64,000 bases of DNA from a bacterium (GTDB taxonomy: Bacteria > Planctomycetota > Planctomycetia > Pirellulales > Pirellulaceae). A program made the position numbers and the translations under genes. The stretch lies in NCBI GenBank assembly GCA_030430075.1, contig JAUIGN010000004.1, forward strand, positions 124,001 to 188,000, written 5' to 3'. Each line of letters begins with the position of its first letter. The first letter of the stretch is position 1. Under the pieces are notes generated by a model. It saw nothing but the letters and a program-made list of their open reading frames with translations, was not told the origin of the DNA and did no database searches. Positions 9,583-16,855 of the stretch are shown piece by piece.

Positions 9583-10875
9583 TTACTCGTGACGGAGTGC
9601 TTCAATGGGGTCCATCAAGGCAGCGCGGCGGGCCGGGTAGATACCAAAGACGACGCCGATCCCGACAGAAATTCCAAACGCCAGCAGAATTGACCAGAAG
9701 CTGACGACGGTCTCAATGTTGGCGAAGCGGCTGACGATCATCGGCAGCGCCACGCCCATCATGACACCCAGGACTCCGCCAACCGACGAGAGGAGCACCG
9801 TTTCGACGAGGAACTGGTACGTGATGTCGCCCTGGCGGGCACCCAGTGCGCGGCGAATCCCAATCTCCCGTGTCCGTTCCGTGACGCTTGCCAGCATGAT
9901 ATTCATGATGCCGATACCGCCGACGAGCAGCGAGATGCCGGCGATGCAGCCCAGGACCAGGTTCCAGATGCGCTTCTCTTTCTCTGCCTGGTGCAGCAGT
10001 TCGAGCGGAACCTGGAGTTCGAAGTCTTCCTGGTTGGGGTGCGCTTTGGTGAGGATTTTGCGCGCCATGGCGGCCGTCTGGCTGACCAGGTCTTCATTGT
10101 CGACGGCCAGCGTAATCTCATTGAGCTGCGTCTTTTGGTAGCTGCGGCTGCCGGCCGAGCGGATCGCCTGGATCTCGCCGAACCGTTGCTGGGCGCACGA
10201 CAGGGGGACGTAGATGTCGTTGTTCAAGTCCTGCTGGCCGATCGCGCCGGTCGTGGCGTTGCCGCTTCCTTGCGGTTCGAGCACACCGACGATCCGATAG
10301 ACATCGTCTCCCAGCAAGACCGATTCACCCAGCGGGTCCTCAAACTTGAAGAGCCGATCCGCGGCGCCGGCGGCGAGGACCGCGACATTTGCCGTGTTGT
10401 GATTGTCCGCATGAGTCAAGAATCGCCCTCGCCACACATTCAGGCTCTTGACTCCCAGGAAGCTCGGCGTCGTCCCCAGGATCCGCGCATTGGCGATCCG
10501 CCGATGCCGTCGCTGGGCATCATTGACGATCAACGCGATCGGCACGGCGTCGTTGATGGTGGGCATCGTGGCGACGATCCGTTCGAAGTCGGCGTACGTC
10601 AGCCCGTATTCCAGCACCCTCGCCCGTTGTTGATTGGCCGAGCTGGCCGACTCGTTGTCACCGTCATTCTCGCCCGGCTTGACGCTGCGAATGATGACGT
10701 TTCGCGCGCCCAATTGGCGAATTTGCTCCAATGCTTCTTTCTTCGATCCTTCGCCGACGGCCAGCATGGAGATCACGGATCCGACGCCGAGGATCACGCC
10801 GAGCACCGTCAGCAGGCTGCGCAACTTGTGCAGCAGCAGATTCTTGACGCCGACTTTGAAGGTATTCCAGTACAT
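9583..10875 (-). CDS. ABC transporter permease, MacB/FtsX type
   Basis: This inner-membrane permease has the four-helix MacB topology: a first helix (LLTVLGVILGVGSVISMLAVG, about residues 20-40), a large periplasmic MacB_PCD domain (about 45-270), then three helices to the C-terminus. Diagnostic signatures are TREIGIRRALGA, which follows the second helix and contacts the ATPase, and YPARRAALMDPIEALR at the end. Length (430 aa) is normal for a permease without a fused ATPase. Such proteins act as mechanotransmitters: a separate ATPase drives periplasmic movement that pushes substrate through TolC. No ATP-binding subunit is encoded beside it. The adaptor gene lies 64 bases upstream on the same strand and the TolC-like gene lies downstream. 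Confidence 0.93.
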   Translation of the reverse strand: MYWNTFKVGVKNLLLHKLRSLLTVLGVILGVGSVISMLAVGEGSKKEALEQIRQLGARNVIIRSVKPGENDGDNESASSANQQRARVLEYGLTYADFERIVATMPTINDAVPIALIVNDAQRRHRRIANARILGTTPSFLGVKSLNVWRGRFLTHADNHNTANVAVLAAGAADRLFKFEDPLGESVLLGDDVYRIVGVLEPQGSGNATTGAIGQQDLNNDIYVPLSCAQQRFGEIQAIRSAGSRSYQKTQLNEITLAVDNEDLVSQTAAMARKILTKAHPNQEDFELQVPLELLHQAEKEKRIWNLVLGCIAGISLLVGGIGIMNIMLASVTERTREIGIRRALGARQGDITYQFLVETVLLSSVGGVLGVMMGVALPMIVSRFANIETVVSFWSILLAFGISVGIGVVFGIYPARRAALMDPIEALRHE

Positions 10876-10939
10876 GGCCAGCGGCGCTCAGCGGCGACCT
10901 GAGGGGTGATCGAGAAGGAGGGTCAACGGGCGGCGGGGA

Positions 10940-12688
10940 TCAGTTGCCGCGGCCGCCTGATGTGCCACCGTCGGATTTCTTTCCACCTCCGGGGCGTTTG
11001 CCGCCGCCGGGACGCGGTCCACTGCCGGGACGGCCAGTTCCACCGGGCCGCTCGCCGCCTGCCTGGCCCTTCTTCTTGCCAGTCGCATTCTGGGCACCTT
11101 TCAGGGGTGCAAGGGCAGTGACTTCAGGCGCTTCGCTGGCACCGGCGTCGGGTGCAATGTCTTTCTTGTCCCCGTCGTCGATGATCGCCATGGGATTCAG
11201 GATGACCTGGTCGCCCTGTTGCAGTCCCTTCGTCACGTGGACAAACTTGTCGTTGGTCCGGCCGAGTTCGATGTCGCGTCGCTCGACGCCACTCGCCGTC
11301 TGACAATAGCACCAGGTGGAACCTTCCACCTGCACGACCGCCTGGACGGGGACGGCCAGCACGTTTTCCAACCGGTCGACGTGAATATCAACCACCGCGG
11401 TCATGCCAGGTTTGAGCTGTTCCACCAGCTCTTCGATGGTGACCGAGCACTCGTACGTCTTCACCGTCGTGTAATAACTGGAGCTGGGGACCACCGCCAC
11501 CTGCTCGACGAGTCCTTTGTAGGTGCGGTTCGGAAAGGCGTCGATCTTGACGGACACCGGCAAGCCGGGGTGCACCTGATCCAGGACGGCCTCGTGGATC
11601 TGCGTCTTGACCCGCATTCGCGAAAGGTCGGGCAAGCTGAGAATCTTCTGACGCTCACGGACCGTCACTCCTTCGGCAATTTCCGACTCACTGCTGTAGC
11701 GGCGGTTCTCGCGGGCATAGACGACCATCCCGTCATGGGGGGCGTAGATTTTGCAGAGGGCCAACTGTTCGGTCAGCTTATCGAGCCGTTCTTTTTCCTT
11801 CGCTTCCGCCTTCTCCGCTTCGATGCGGGCGGCGTTCGCCTGCTCTTTATTCGATTCGTTGTCGGTCCTGACCTGTTCCAAACTGCGCTTGGCCGTGGCG
11901 ACAACGCCGTTCAGCGTCAACAACTGCATCTGCTGCTCATAGGTCGCCAGCCGCTTGCGATTCGCTTGCTGGTCGATCAGCTCGTTGACGGCGTTTGCCA
12001 GCTTGTCTTCGGCAAGCAGGTACTTGTAGCGGCTTTGATCCAGGTCGCTCCGGCCGCGATACCCCAGTTTGAAGAGGGCCTCGATCCCGGCTTTCTCGGT
12101 CTCCTGCAATTCCAGAGCGGCCTGCGATTCGAGAATCGTGTTCTTCGCCTGTTCGATCTGCCGCTCGATTTCACCCATCGCCAGCTTGTAGGTGCCGCTC
12201 TCATCATCTTCGTACATCTCCAGATCCAACTCGGCCAGTTTCACCCGGAGCTCCGCTTCCGCCTCGGCCGTCTCATTCTGCGTGATCTGATTCTGGTACT
12301 TGGCCTTGGCTTGAATCAACTGCGATACGGCGCGATCGTACGAAAGCTGCTGGCTGTCGAGCCGTTCGCGGATGGCCGCAGAATCCAATTCGACCAGGAG
12401 ATCTCCTTCCTTGACGGCGCTGCCGTTGGGGACAATGAAGATGATCTGCGTCCCGGGGCTGCTGCGGTCATACGATGAGTTCTCGACATCGCAACGGATT
12501 GTGGTTTCAAGCTGGCTTTCCAGGTTGCCCCGCTCGGTCACCACGATCGGCAGATCGGACGGCGTCACCTGGTAGAGCACGAACGCCGCCTGGTTGGTCC
12601 CAATGTCGCCCACCATGCTCCACGACGCCGCTCCCAGGAGGACCACGCAGGTTGCGATCGCACCACCTACCATGAGCTTCGTTTTCAT
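10940..12688 (-). CDS. Efflux periplasmic adaptor (HlyD/MacA-type membrane fusion protein)
   Basis: This protein bridges the inner-membrane permease and the outer-membrane channel. ATG 12688 is preceded by AGAGGCG at good spacing and gives an N-terminal membrane anchor (KLMVGGAIATCVVLLGAASW). The usual order follows: a beta-barrel/lipoyl half (VVTERGNLESQ, DLLVELDSAAIRERL), a very long Gln/Glu/Ala-rich coiled-coil hairpin from about residue 115 to 310, the second lipoyl half (IYAPHDGMVVYARE), a beta-barrel domain and a membrane-proximal domain. The last 60 residues are a Gly/Lys/Arg/Pro-rich tail (repeated RPGGG and KRPGGG) unlike standard adaptors and probably disordered. It is the first gene of the export group 5650-12688. 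Confidence 0.92.
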   Translation of the reverse strand: MKTKLMVGGAIATCVVLLGAASWSMVGDIGTNQAAFVLYQVTPSDLPIVVTERGNLESQLETTIRCDVENSSYDRSSPGTQIIFIVPNGSAVKEGDLLVELDSAAIRERLDSQQLSYDRAVSQLIQAKAKYQNQITQNETAEAEAELRVKLAELDLEMYEDDESGTYKLAMGEIERQIEQAKNTILESQAALELQETEKAGIEALFKLGYRGRSDLDQSRYKYLLAEDKLANAVNELIDQQANRKRLATYEQQMQLLTLNGVVATAKRSLEQVRTDNESNKEQANAARIEAEKAEAKEKERLDKLTEQLALCKIYAPHDGMVVYARENRRYSSESEIAEGVTVRERQKILSLPDLSRMRVKTQIHEAVLDQVHPGLPVSVKIDAFPNRTYKGLVEQVAVVPSSSYYTTVKTYECSVTIEELVEQLKPGMTAVVDIHVDRLENVLAVPVQAVVQVEGSTWCYCQTASGVERRDIELGRTNDKFVHVTKGLQQGDQVILNPMAIIDDGDKKDIAPDAGASEAPEVTALAPLKGAQNATGKKKGQAGGERPGGTGRPGSGPRPGGGKRPGGGKKSDGGTSGGRGN

Positions 12689-12959
12689 GAGATTCGCCTC
12701 TGGAATTGGAAGTTGGAGGGATACGGGACGCTCAGGATTGAACACCGGTGCGGCCGTTTCGTTGCGGATCAAGGTCGAGCGGGTTCGACCTTCCGAACGC
12801 GGGGGAGGGAGCAGAACGTGAAGTTCCACTACCCCATTATAGGCAGGAGGCAAGGGGTTCGTCCACGCTCACCAGGGTCGCCACGGCAGTGCCGGCCAGC
12901 GGGGATCGGCCATATGTCCGGAGATCGTCCCCACGGGCCGGTCAACTGGCAGTGTGCCC

Positions 12960-13066
12960 CTGGAGAGAGGGGTCAAGTCGGGCGATTGGCCGTGTTGCAT
13001 CCCCCGGTCTGACCGGCCACGGCTTGGCGCTGGCCAATCAACCGGTCACTTCGCCCCCCTCTCCAG
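12960..13066. repeat. Long imperfect inverted repeat at the 3' end of der
   Basis: The left arm (12960-12991) and right arm (13032-13066) share CTGGAGAG, GGGG, AAGT and GATTGGCC in inverted order, with mismatches and a short gap, around a 40-base spacer. The right arm overlaps the last codons of der. On the minus strand it could fold at the end of the der transcript, but there is no T-run. The remaining gap to the adaptor gene (12689-12959) shows no gene. Confidence 0.5.
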
Positions 13067-14438
13067 AGGACTGATCCTGGACGGCGTGCCGGGTGACGAC
13101 TTCATCGCGAAGGTCGTCGCGGCGGCGGCGATGAAGGTAGAGCTTGATCGGGATTTCACCGAAGCTCAGCTGGTCGCGGAACACGCCCAGCAAGTAGCGG
13201 CGATATGGCTGGGTGAAACCGGCAGGATTGTTGCAGACCAGGACGATCGTCGGCGGCTCGGTGCTGACCTGAGTCGCATAGTAAATTCGCGGCCGCTTGC
13301 CTTGGTACATGGGCGGTTCGGAATGATCGATGGCCCGCCCCACCAACCGGTTCAACTCACCCGTCGAGACGCGTTGCCGGGACTGCTTGAACAGCATCTG
13401 GGCATGGTTGATCAGGGCCTTGACGTTCTTGCCCGTCTGGCCGGTAATGAACGCGATTGGCGTGTGCCACATTGTCTTGAAGGTATCGCGAAGATAGTCG
13501 ACCCAGTTCTCCGTCGGCATCTTGCCGTGCATCTTGTCCCACTTGTTGACCACAAAAATGCACGGCTTGTAGTTTTCCGCGATGTACTGGATCAGTTGCT
13601 TGTCGACCTTACTGATCCGCTCGGAGCAGTCGAAGAACATCAGCACGACATCGGCGCGGCGGATGCTGCGTTGAGCCCGGTGGACACCGTAGTATTCGAC
13701 ATCCGTTTTGACGCTCTTGTTTCGCCGCAAGCCGGGAGTATCGATGGCGATGAACTCCTGGTTGTCGAGTTGAAAGCGAACGTCGACACTGTCCCTGGTG
13801 GTGCCGGCCACTTCGCTGACAATCATCCGCTCGGCTTGGGCGAGCGAATTGACGAACGTGCTCTTGCCCGTGTTGCGTCGCCCCACGATGGCCACTTTCA
13901 TCGGCGGATTCTCCGCCGCCGCGGCCTCACCCGCTTCCGCCACAGGAAGCCGTTCGATGATCATCTCCAGCAGCTCGCGGCGGTTCCGATTCTGCATCGC
14001 ACTGACACGAATCAGCTTGCCCCGTCCCAGCTTGTAAAACTCATACGCTTGGGAATCGAGCGACGGGTCGTCGGTTTTGTTGGCCACGCAGATGATCGGC
14101 TTGTCGATGTACCGCAGCCGCTTGGCCACCTCTTCATCCAAGGGCAGCACACCTGACCGAGTGTCGACAACAAAGAGCAGGACATCGGCCGAATCAAGGG
14201 CGACGGCGATCTGATCTTCAATCTCGGCCCCCAGGTCATCGACGTCATTGATGCCGACGCCGCCGGTATCGACGAGCTCGAAAAAGTGATCCCCTTCCTC
14301 GATCAAATGAGTGACCCGATCCCGCGTCACTCCGGCCGTATCATCCACGATCGAAATGCGCCGACCGGCGAGCCAGTTAAATACACTGGACTTGCCCACA
14401 TTGGGGCGACCAACGATGGCGACGCGTGGAATGCTCAT
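13038..14438 (-). CDS. der: Ribosome biogenesis GTPase Der (EngA), double-GTPase
   Basis: Der acts in late 50S ribosomal subunit assembly in the cytoplasm. Two tandem GTPase domains are complete. Domain 1 has the P-loop GRPNVGKS (10-17), a DTGGVG G3 motif and NKTD G4. Domain 2 has a P-loop GRRNTGKS, DTPGLRR and NKWD. The C-terminal KH-like domain closes the protein (KVKFLTFREA-like motifs are absent; ALINHAQMLFKQSRQRVSTGELN is the usual linker region). At 466 residues it has the normal length. The second P-loop is slightly variant (RNTGKS versus PNVGKS) but keeps the essential Gly-Lys-Ser. ATG 14438 begins directly at the first beta strand. It appears to be a stand-alone essential gene. Confidence 0.96.
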   Translation of the reverse strand: MSIPRVAIVGRPNVGKSSVFNWLAGRRISIVDDTAGVTRDRVTHLIEEGDHFFELVDTGGVGINDVDDLGAEIEDQIAVALDSADVLLFVVDTRSGVLPLDEEVAKRLRYIDKPIICVANKTDDPSLDSQAYEFYKLGRGKLIRVSAMQNRNRRELLEMIIERLPVAEAGEAAAAENPPMKVAIVGRRNTGKSTFVNSLAQAERMIVSEVAGTTRDSVDVRFQLDNQEFIAIDTPGLRRNKSVKTDVEYYGVHRAQRSIRRADVVLMFFDCSERISKVDKQLIQYIAENYKPCIFVVNKWDKMHGKMPTENWVDYLRDTFKTMWHTPIAFITGQTGKNVKALINHAQMLFKQSRQRVSTGELNRLVGRAIDHSEPPMYQGKRPRIYYATQVSTEPPTIVLVCNNPAGFTQPYRRYLLGVFRDQLSFGEIPIKLYLHRRRRDDLRDEVVTRHAVQDQSSGEGGEVTG

Positions 14439-14590
14439 GGAAATCGGGATGGCGAAGTGAATGGGTGGGAACCCACCTATCCTAATTCGCCGGCACCGTT
14501 CTTCCCAGGGCGCACCGGAATCGCGCTTGTCTCGTCCTGCAGGTTATGCACGCACCGGCGGTCGCCTGCCCTGCGGTTGCTGCAAGAACG

Positions 14591-14627
14591 AAAAAAGGGC
14601 GGACGTGCCTCGGTAACACGTCCGCCC
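14591..14627 (-). terminator. Rho-independent terminator, minus strand
   Basis: GGGCGGACGTG (14597-14607) pairs perfectly over 11 bases with CACGTCCGCCC (14617-14627). A run of six A at 14591-14596 becomes six U after the stem on the minus strand. It lies about 180 bases downstream of the 61-residue gene and probably ends that transcript, just before der begins at 14438. Confidence 0.8.
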
Positions 14628-14809
14628 TGTAGAGCACGCCGCCTTCCCCAGAAAACGTACTCAGTGGGCAGCAGTCGAACTGCCAAGGTTGGGAACTGGT
14701 GAGGCTGGGACTCGGATCATTTGCGAGCTAACGCTTGCGAGATGCTGGTCCGATCCCGGCGGTCGCTGCAACTTGGCTCAAGTTGAACGACCTTGGCCCC
14801 ACCAGCAAA

Positions 14810-14995
14810 CTAGCACGAAGAGACAAACGGAGACTGATCGGTTCCAAATCTGCGTCGACGGCATGAATCAAGGAGAATGCGCGACCAGTCGGTCGTCGGC
14901 TTGCCGGTCAGCTCCGGCTGCGCGTCCAACATGGCGTCGATGATGGTGCTCAGCATTCTCTCTTCCAGGCTCTGTTTCTTTTCTTTGCCGCTCAT
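14810..14995 (-). CDS. Small protein of unknown function (61 aa)
   Basis: This short gene is supported by an excellent ribosome-binding site (GGGAGGA, 6 bases before ATG 14995) and by a strong terminator about 180 bases downstream. The protein begins with a charged helix (GKEKKQSLEERMLSTIID) and a segment AMLDAQPELTGKPTTDW, then turns Arg-rich (SCRRRRFG). It has no membrane segment or signal peptide. The odd C-terminus, with a cluster of Arg and two Cys, could mean that the true product has been frame-shifted near its end. I recognise no family. Confidence 0.55.
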   Translation of the reverse strand: MSGKEKKQSLEERMLSTIIDAMLDAQPELTGKPTTDWSRILLDSCRRRRFGTDQSPFVSSC

Positions 14996-15342
14996 GACTT
15001 TCCTCCCGGGTTGACTTCCTTGCGTCCAGTAGGTGGTAAAGACTTCGTTTGTCTGGCGTGAACTAAAAGCAGGTGGCGTGCCAAACCGAATGACCGGCGC
15101 GACGAAAAGATAGGCTCAAGTTCGTAACATCAGGCCGCTCAGAAGCTTGCTGGCGGAATCATCCTGTGGTGCGTCGTCGAGCGGAAAAAAAGTTCGAATT
15201 CGATCCCTGTCAACGTTGCAAACGGTTTGAAAAAATGGCATGCCGTCCAGCAACCGGGTCCCGCCCAGGGGGGTGCCGTGTCCGCCACAGCCGCCCGATT
15301 CCCGCCCAGGCGCCAAACCTTGACCAGTTTGCCCAAGGGTGC
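14996..15342. other. Intergenic region upstream of the 61-aa gene
   Basis: This 347-bp stretch lies between the start of the small gene and the end of the DUF1501 gene, both on the minus strand. I find no gene. Its lower GC content near 15180-15240 (runs of A, AAAAAAAGTTCGAATTCG) would suit a promoter, but I cannot define -35 and -10 boxes. Confidence 0.4.
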
Positions 15343-16851
15343 TCAGGCGATAATTTCGCGGATTGGGTTGCCGTGATCAATATTCAGACGTTTCCGGCCG
15401 GGTACTTCCAGCCGCCGCGAATCGAGCCCCAATTGATGGAGCACCGTGGCGTGAATGTCGGTCACATAGTGCCGACCTTCAACCGCGTGAAAGCCCAACT
15501 CGTCGGTCGCGCCGTGGACGACGCCGCCCTTGATTCCGCCACCCGCCATCCAGACCGTGAAACCGTAGGGATGGTGCTCGCGTCCGGTTGCCTTCTCACC
15601 CTGGCCGCCGGGGGTGCGGCCAAACTCCGTCATGAAGCAGACCAGCGTTTCATCCAGGAGACCCCGACGTTTGAGATCCTTCAGGAGGCCCCCGATCGGT
15701 TTGTCGACGCTCCGCGCATTGTCGATCAGACGCGGCCGCGAATCGTTGTGCGTGTCCCACTTGCCGCCCGCGTCATTGGGGCCGTCGTCATAGACTTGTA
15801 CAAAGCGAACTCCCCGTTCGACCATCCGCCGTGCCGAGAGACAGATCCGCCCGAACGCTTCGGTGGCCGGATCGTCCAGTCCGTACAATGACTGGGTGGT
15901 CGACGTTTCCTGGTCGAACCGGAAAACCTCTGGCATTGCCCGCTGCATGCCGAACGCCAGTTCGTATGACTTGATCCGGGCTCGGAGAGCCGGATCCCGC
16001 GGGTATTCCACTGCGGCGAGCCGATTCAGCTTCCCCAGCAGCTCAAACTCCTGCTGCTGTTCTTCGCGAGACACGTCGTCGCCGGGAATACCGAACGGCA
16101 GCGGGTTCTTCGGATCCACGCGGATCGCTACGCCGTCATGTTCGGGACCCAAATAGTCGGCGCCGTGGCTGCCGCTGCCGCCAAAGCGCGATTTGATCGG
16201 ACTTCCCATCACGACGAATTGAGGCAGGTTGGCGTTGAGCGTCCCCAGACCGTAGTGCACCCAGGAGCCCAGGCTGGGGTACATTCCCTCGAGCAGATGG
16301 CGGCCGGTATGAAACTGCAACTGGGCTCCGTGGTTGTCGTCGGTCGACCACATCCCGCGGATCAAGGCGATGTCATCAAGGCACGACTCGACATGCGGCC
16401 AGTCATCAGCAATCAGAATGCCATGCTGGTCGGACCGGTGGTAGCCTACCTGCAGCGGGTAAATCGTCTTCCAATTCTTCTTGCGGCGGTCGACCACACG
16501 CAGGTTTTCTTCCAGCAGCGGGTTTTCCAACACATGCGCATAGGGCGTCTCGTCCAGCGACTTGTTGGCATACTTGTTGATCGCCGGCTTGACGTCAAAA
16601 CTTTCCATCTGGCTCACGCCGCCGACCATGAACAGCCAGATGACGCTCTTGGCGCGGGGCGCGAAATGCGGCTTGCCGTCCGGCGGGCTCCAGCTTCCGA
16701 TTTCGCTACCGCGGACGATCCCGTCGCCGTGCAGCAAATCACCCAGTGCCAAGCCGGCGAAGCCCAGTCCCATATCGGCGAGGAAATGGCGGCGAGGAAG
16801 CCGCGCCCGAGTTGCAACGTTTCGCATGGCGTGTCTGTGGTCATCCACCAT
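15343..16851 (-). CDS. DUF1501 domain protein (exported, sulfatase-like fold)
   Basis: This is a planctomycete DUF1501 protein. The N-terminus has a Tat-type signal (LPRRHFLADMGLGFAGLALGDLL), so it is probably exported folded. The body contains APRAKSVIWLFMVGGVSQMESFDVKP near the start, the SDQHGI and RGMWSTDDNHGAQLQFHTGR segments, and ETLVCFMTEFGRTP with GREHHPYGFTVWMAGGG near the end, all family hallmarks of an alkaline-phosphatase/sulfatase-like fold. Function is unproven for the family. The DUF1549/DUF1553 cytochrome gene ends only 4 bases upstream, which is the classic planctomycete gene pair, so both probably work together at the cell surface. ATG 16851 follows that stop. ATG 16827 is an alternative that would start closer to the twin-arginine. 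Confidence 0.92.
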   Translation of the reverse strand: MVDDHRHAMRNVATRARLPRRHFLADMGLGFAGLALGDLLHGDGIVRGSEIGSWSPPDGKPHFAPRAKSVIWLFMVGGVSQMESFDVKPAINKYANKSLDETPYAHVLENPLLEENLRVVDRRKKNWKTIYPLQVGYHRSDQHGILIADDWPHVESCLDDIALIRGMWSTDDNHGAQLQFHTGRHLLEGMYPSLGSWVHYGLGTLNANLPQFVVMGSPIKSRFGGSGSHGADYLGPEHDGVAIRVDPKNPLPFGIPGDDVSREEQQQEFELLGKLNRLAAVEYPRDPALRARIKSYELAFGMQRAMPEVFRFDQETSTTQSLYGLDDPATEAFGRICLSARRMVERGVRFVQVYDDGPNDAGGKWDTHNDSRPRLIDNARSVDKPIGGLLKDLKRRGLLDETLVCFMTEFGRTPGGQGEKATGREHHPYGFTVWMAGGGIKGGVVHGATDELGFHAVEGRHYVTDIHATVLHQLGLDSRRLEVPGRKRLNIDHGNPIREIIA

Positions 16852-16855
16852 TTGG

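Noticed and set aside
14477..14686. Minus-strand frame of 69 codons
   Set aside because: It runs through the perfect terminator hairpin at 14597-14627, so translation here is unlikely.
14744..14760. T-arm-like stem (GCTGG-TCCGATC-CCGGC)
   Set aside because: The loop lacks the TTCRA pattern, and no acceptor stem, anticodon or D arm fits around it, so it is not a tRNA.
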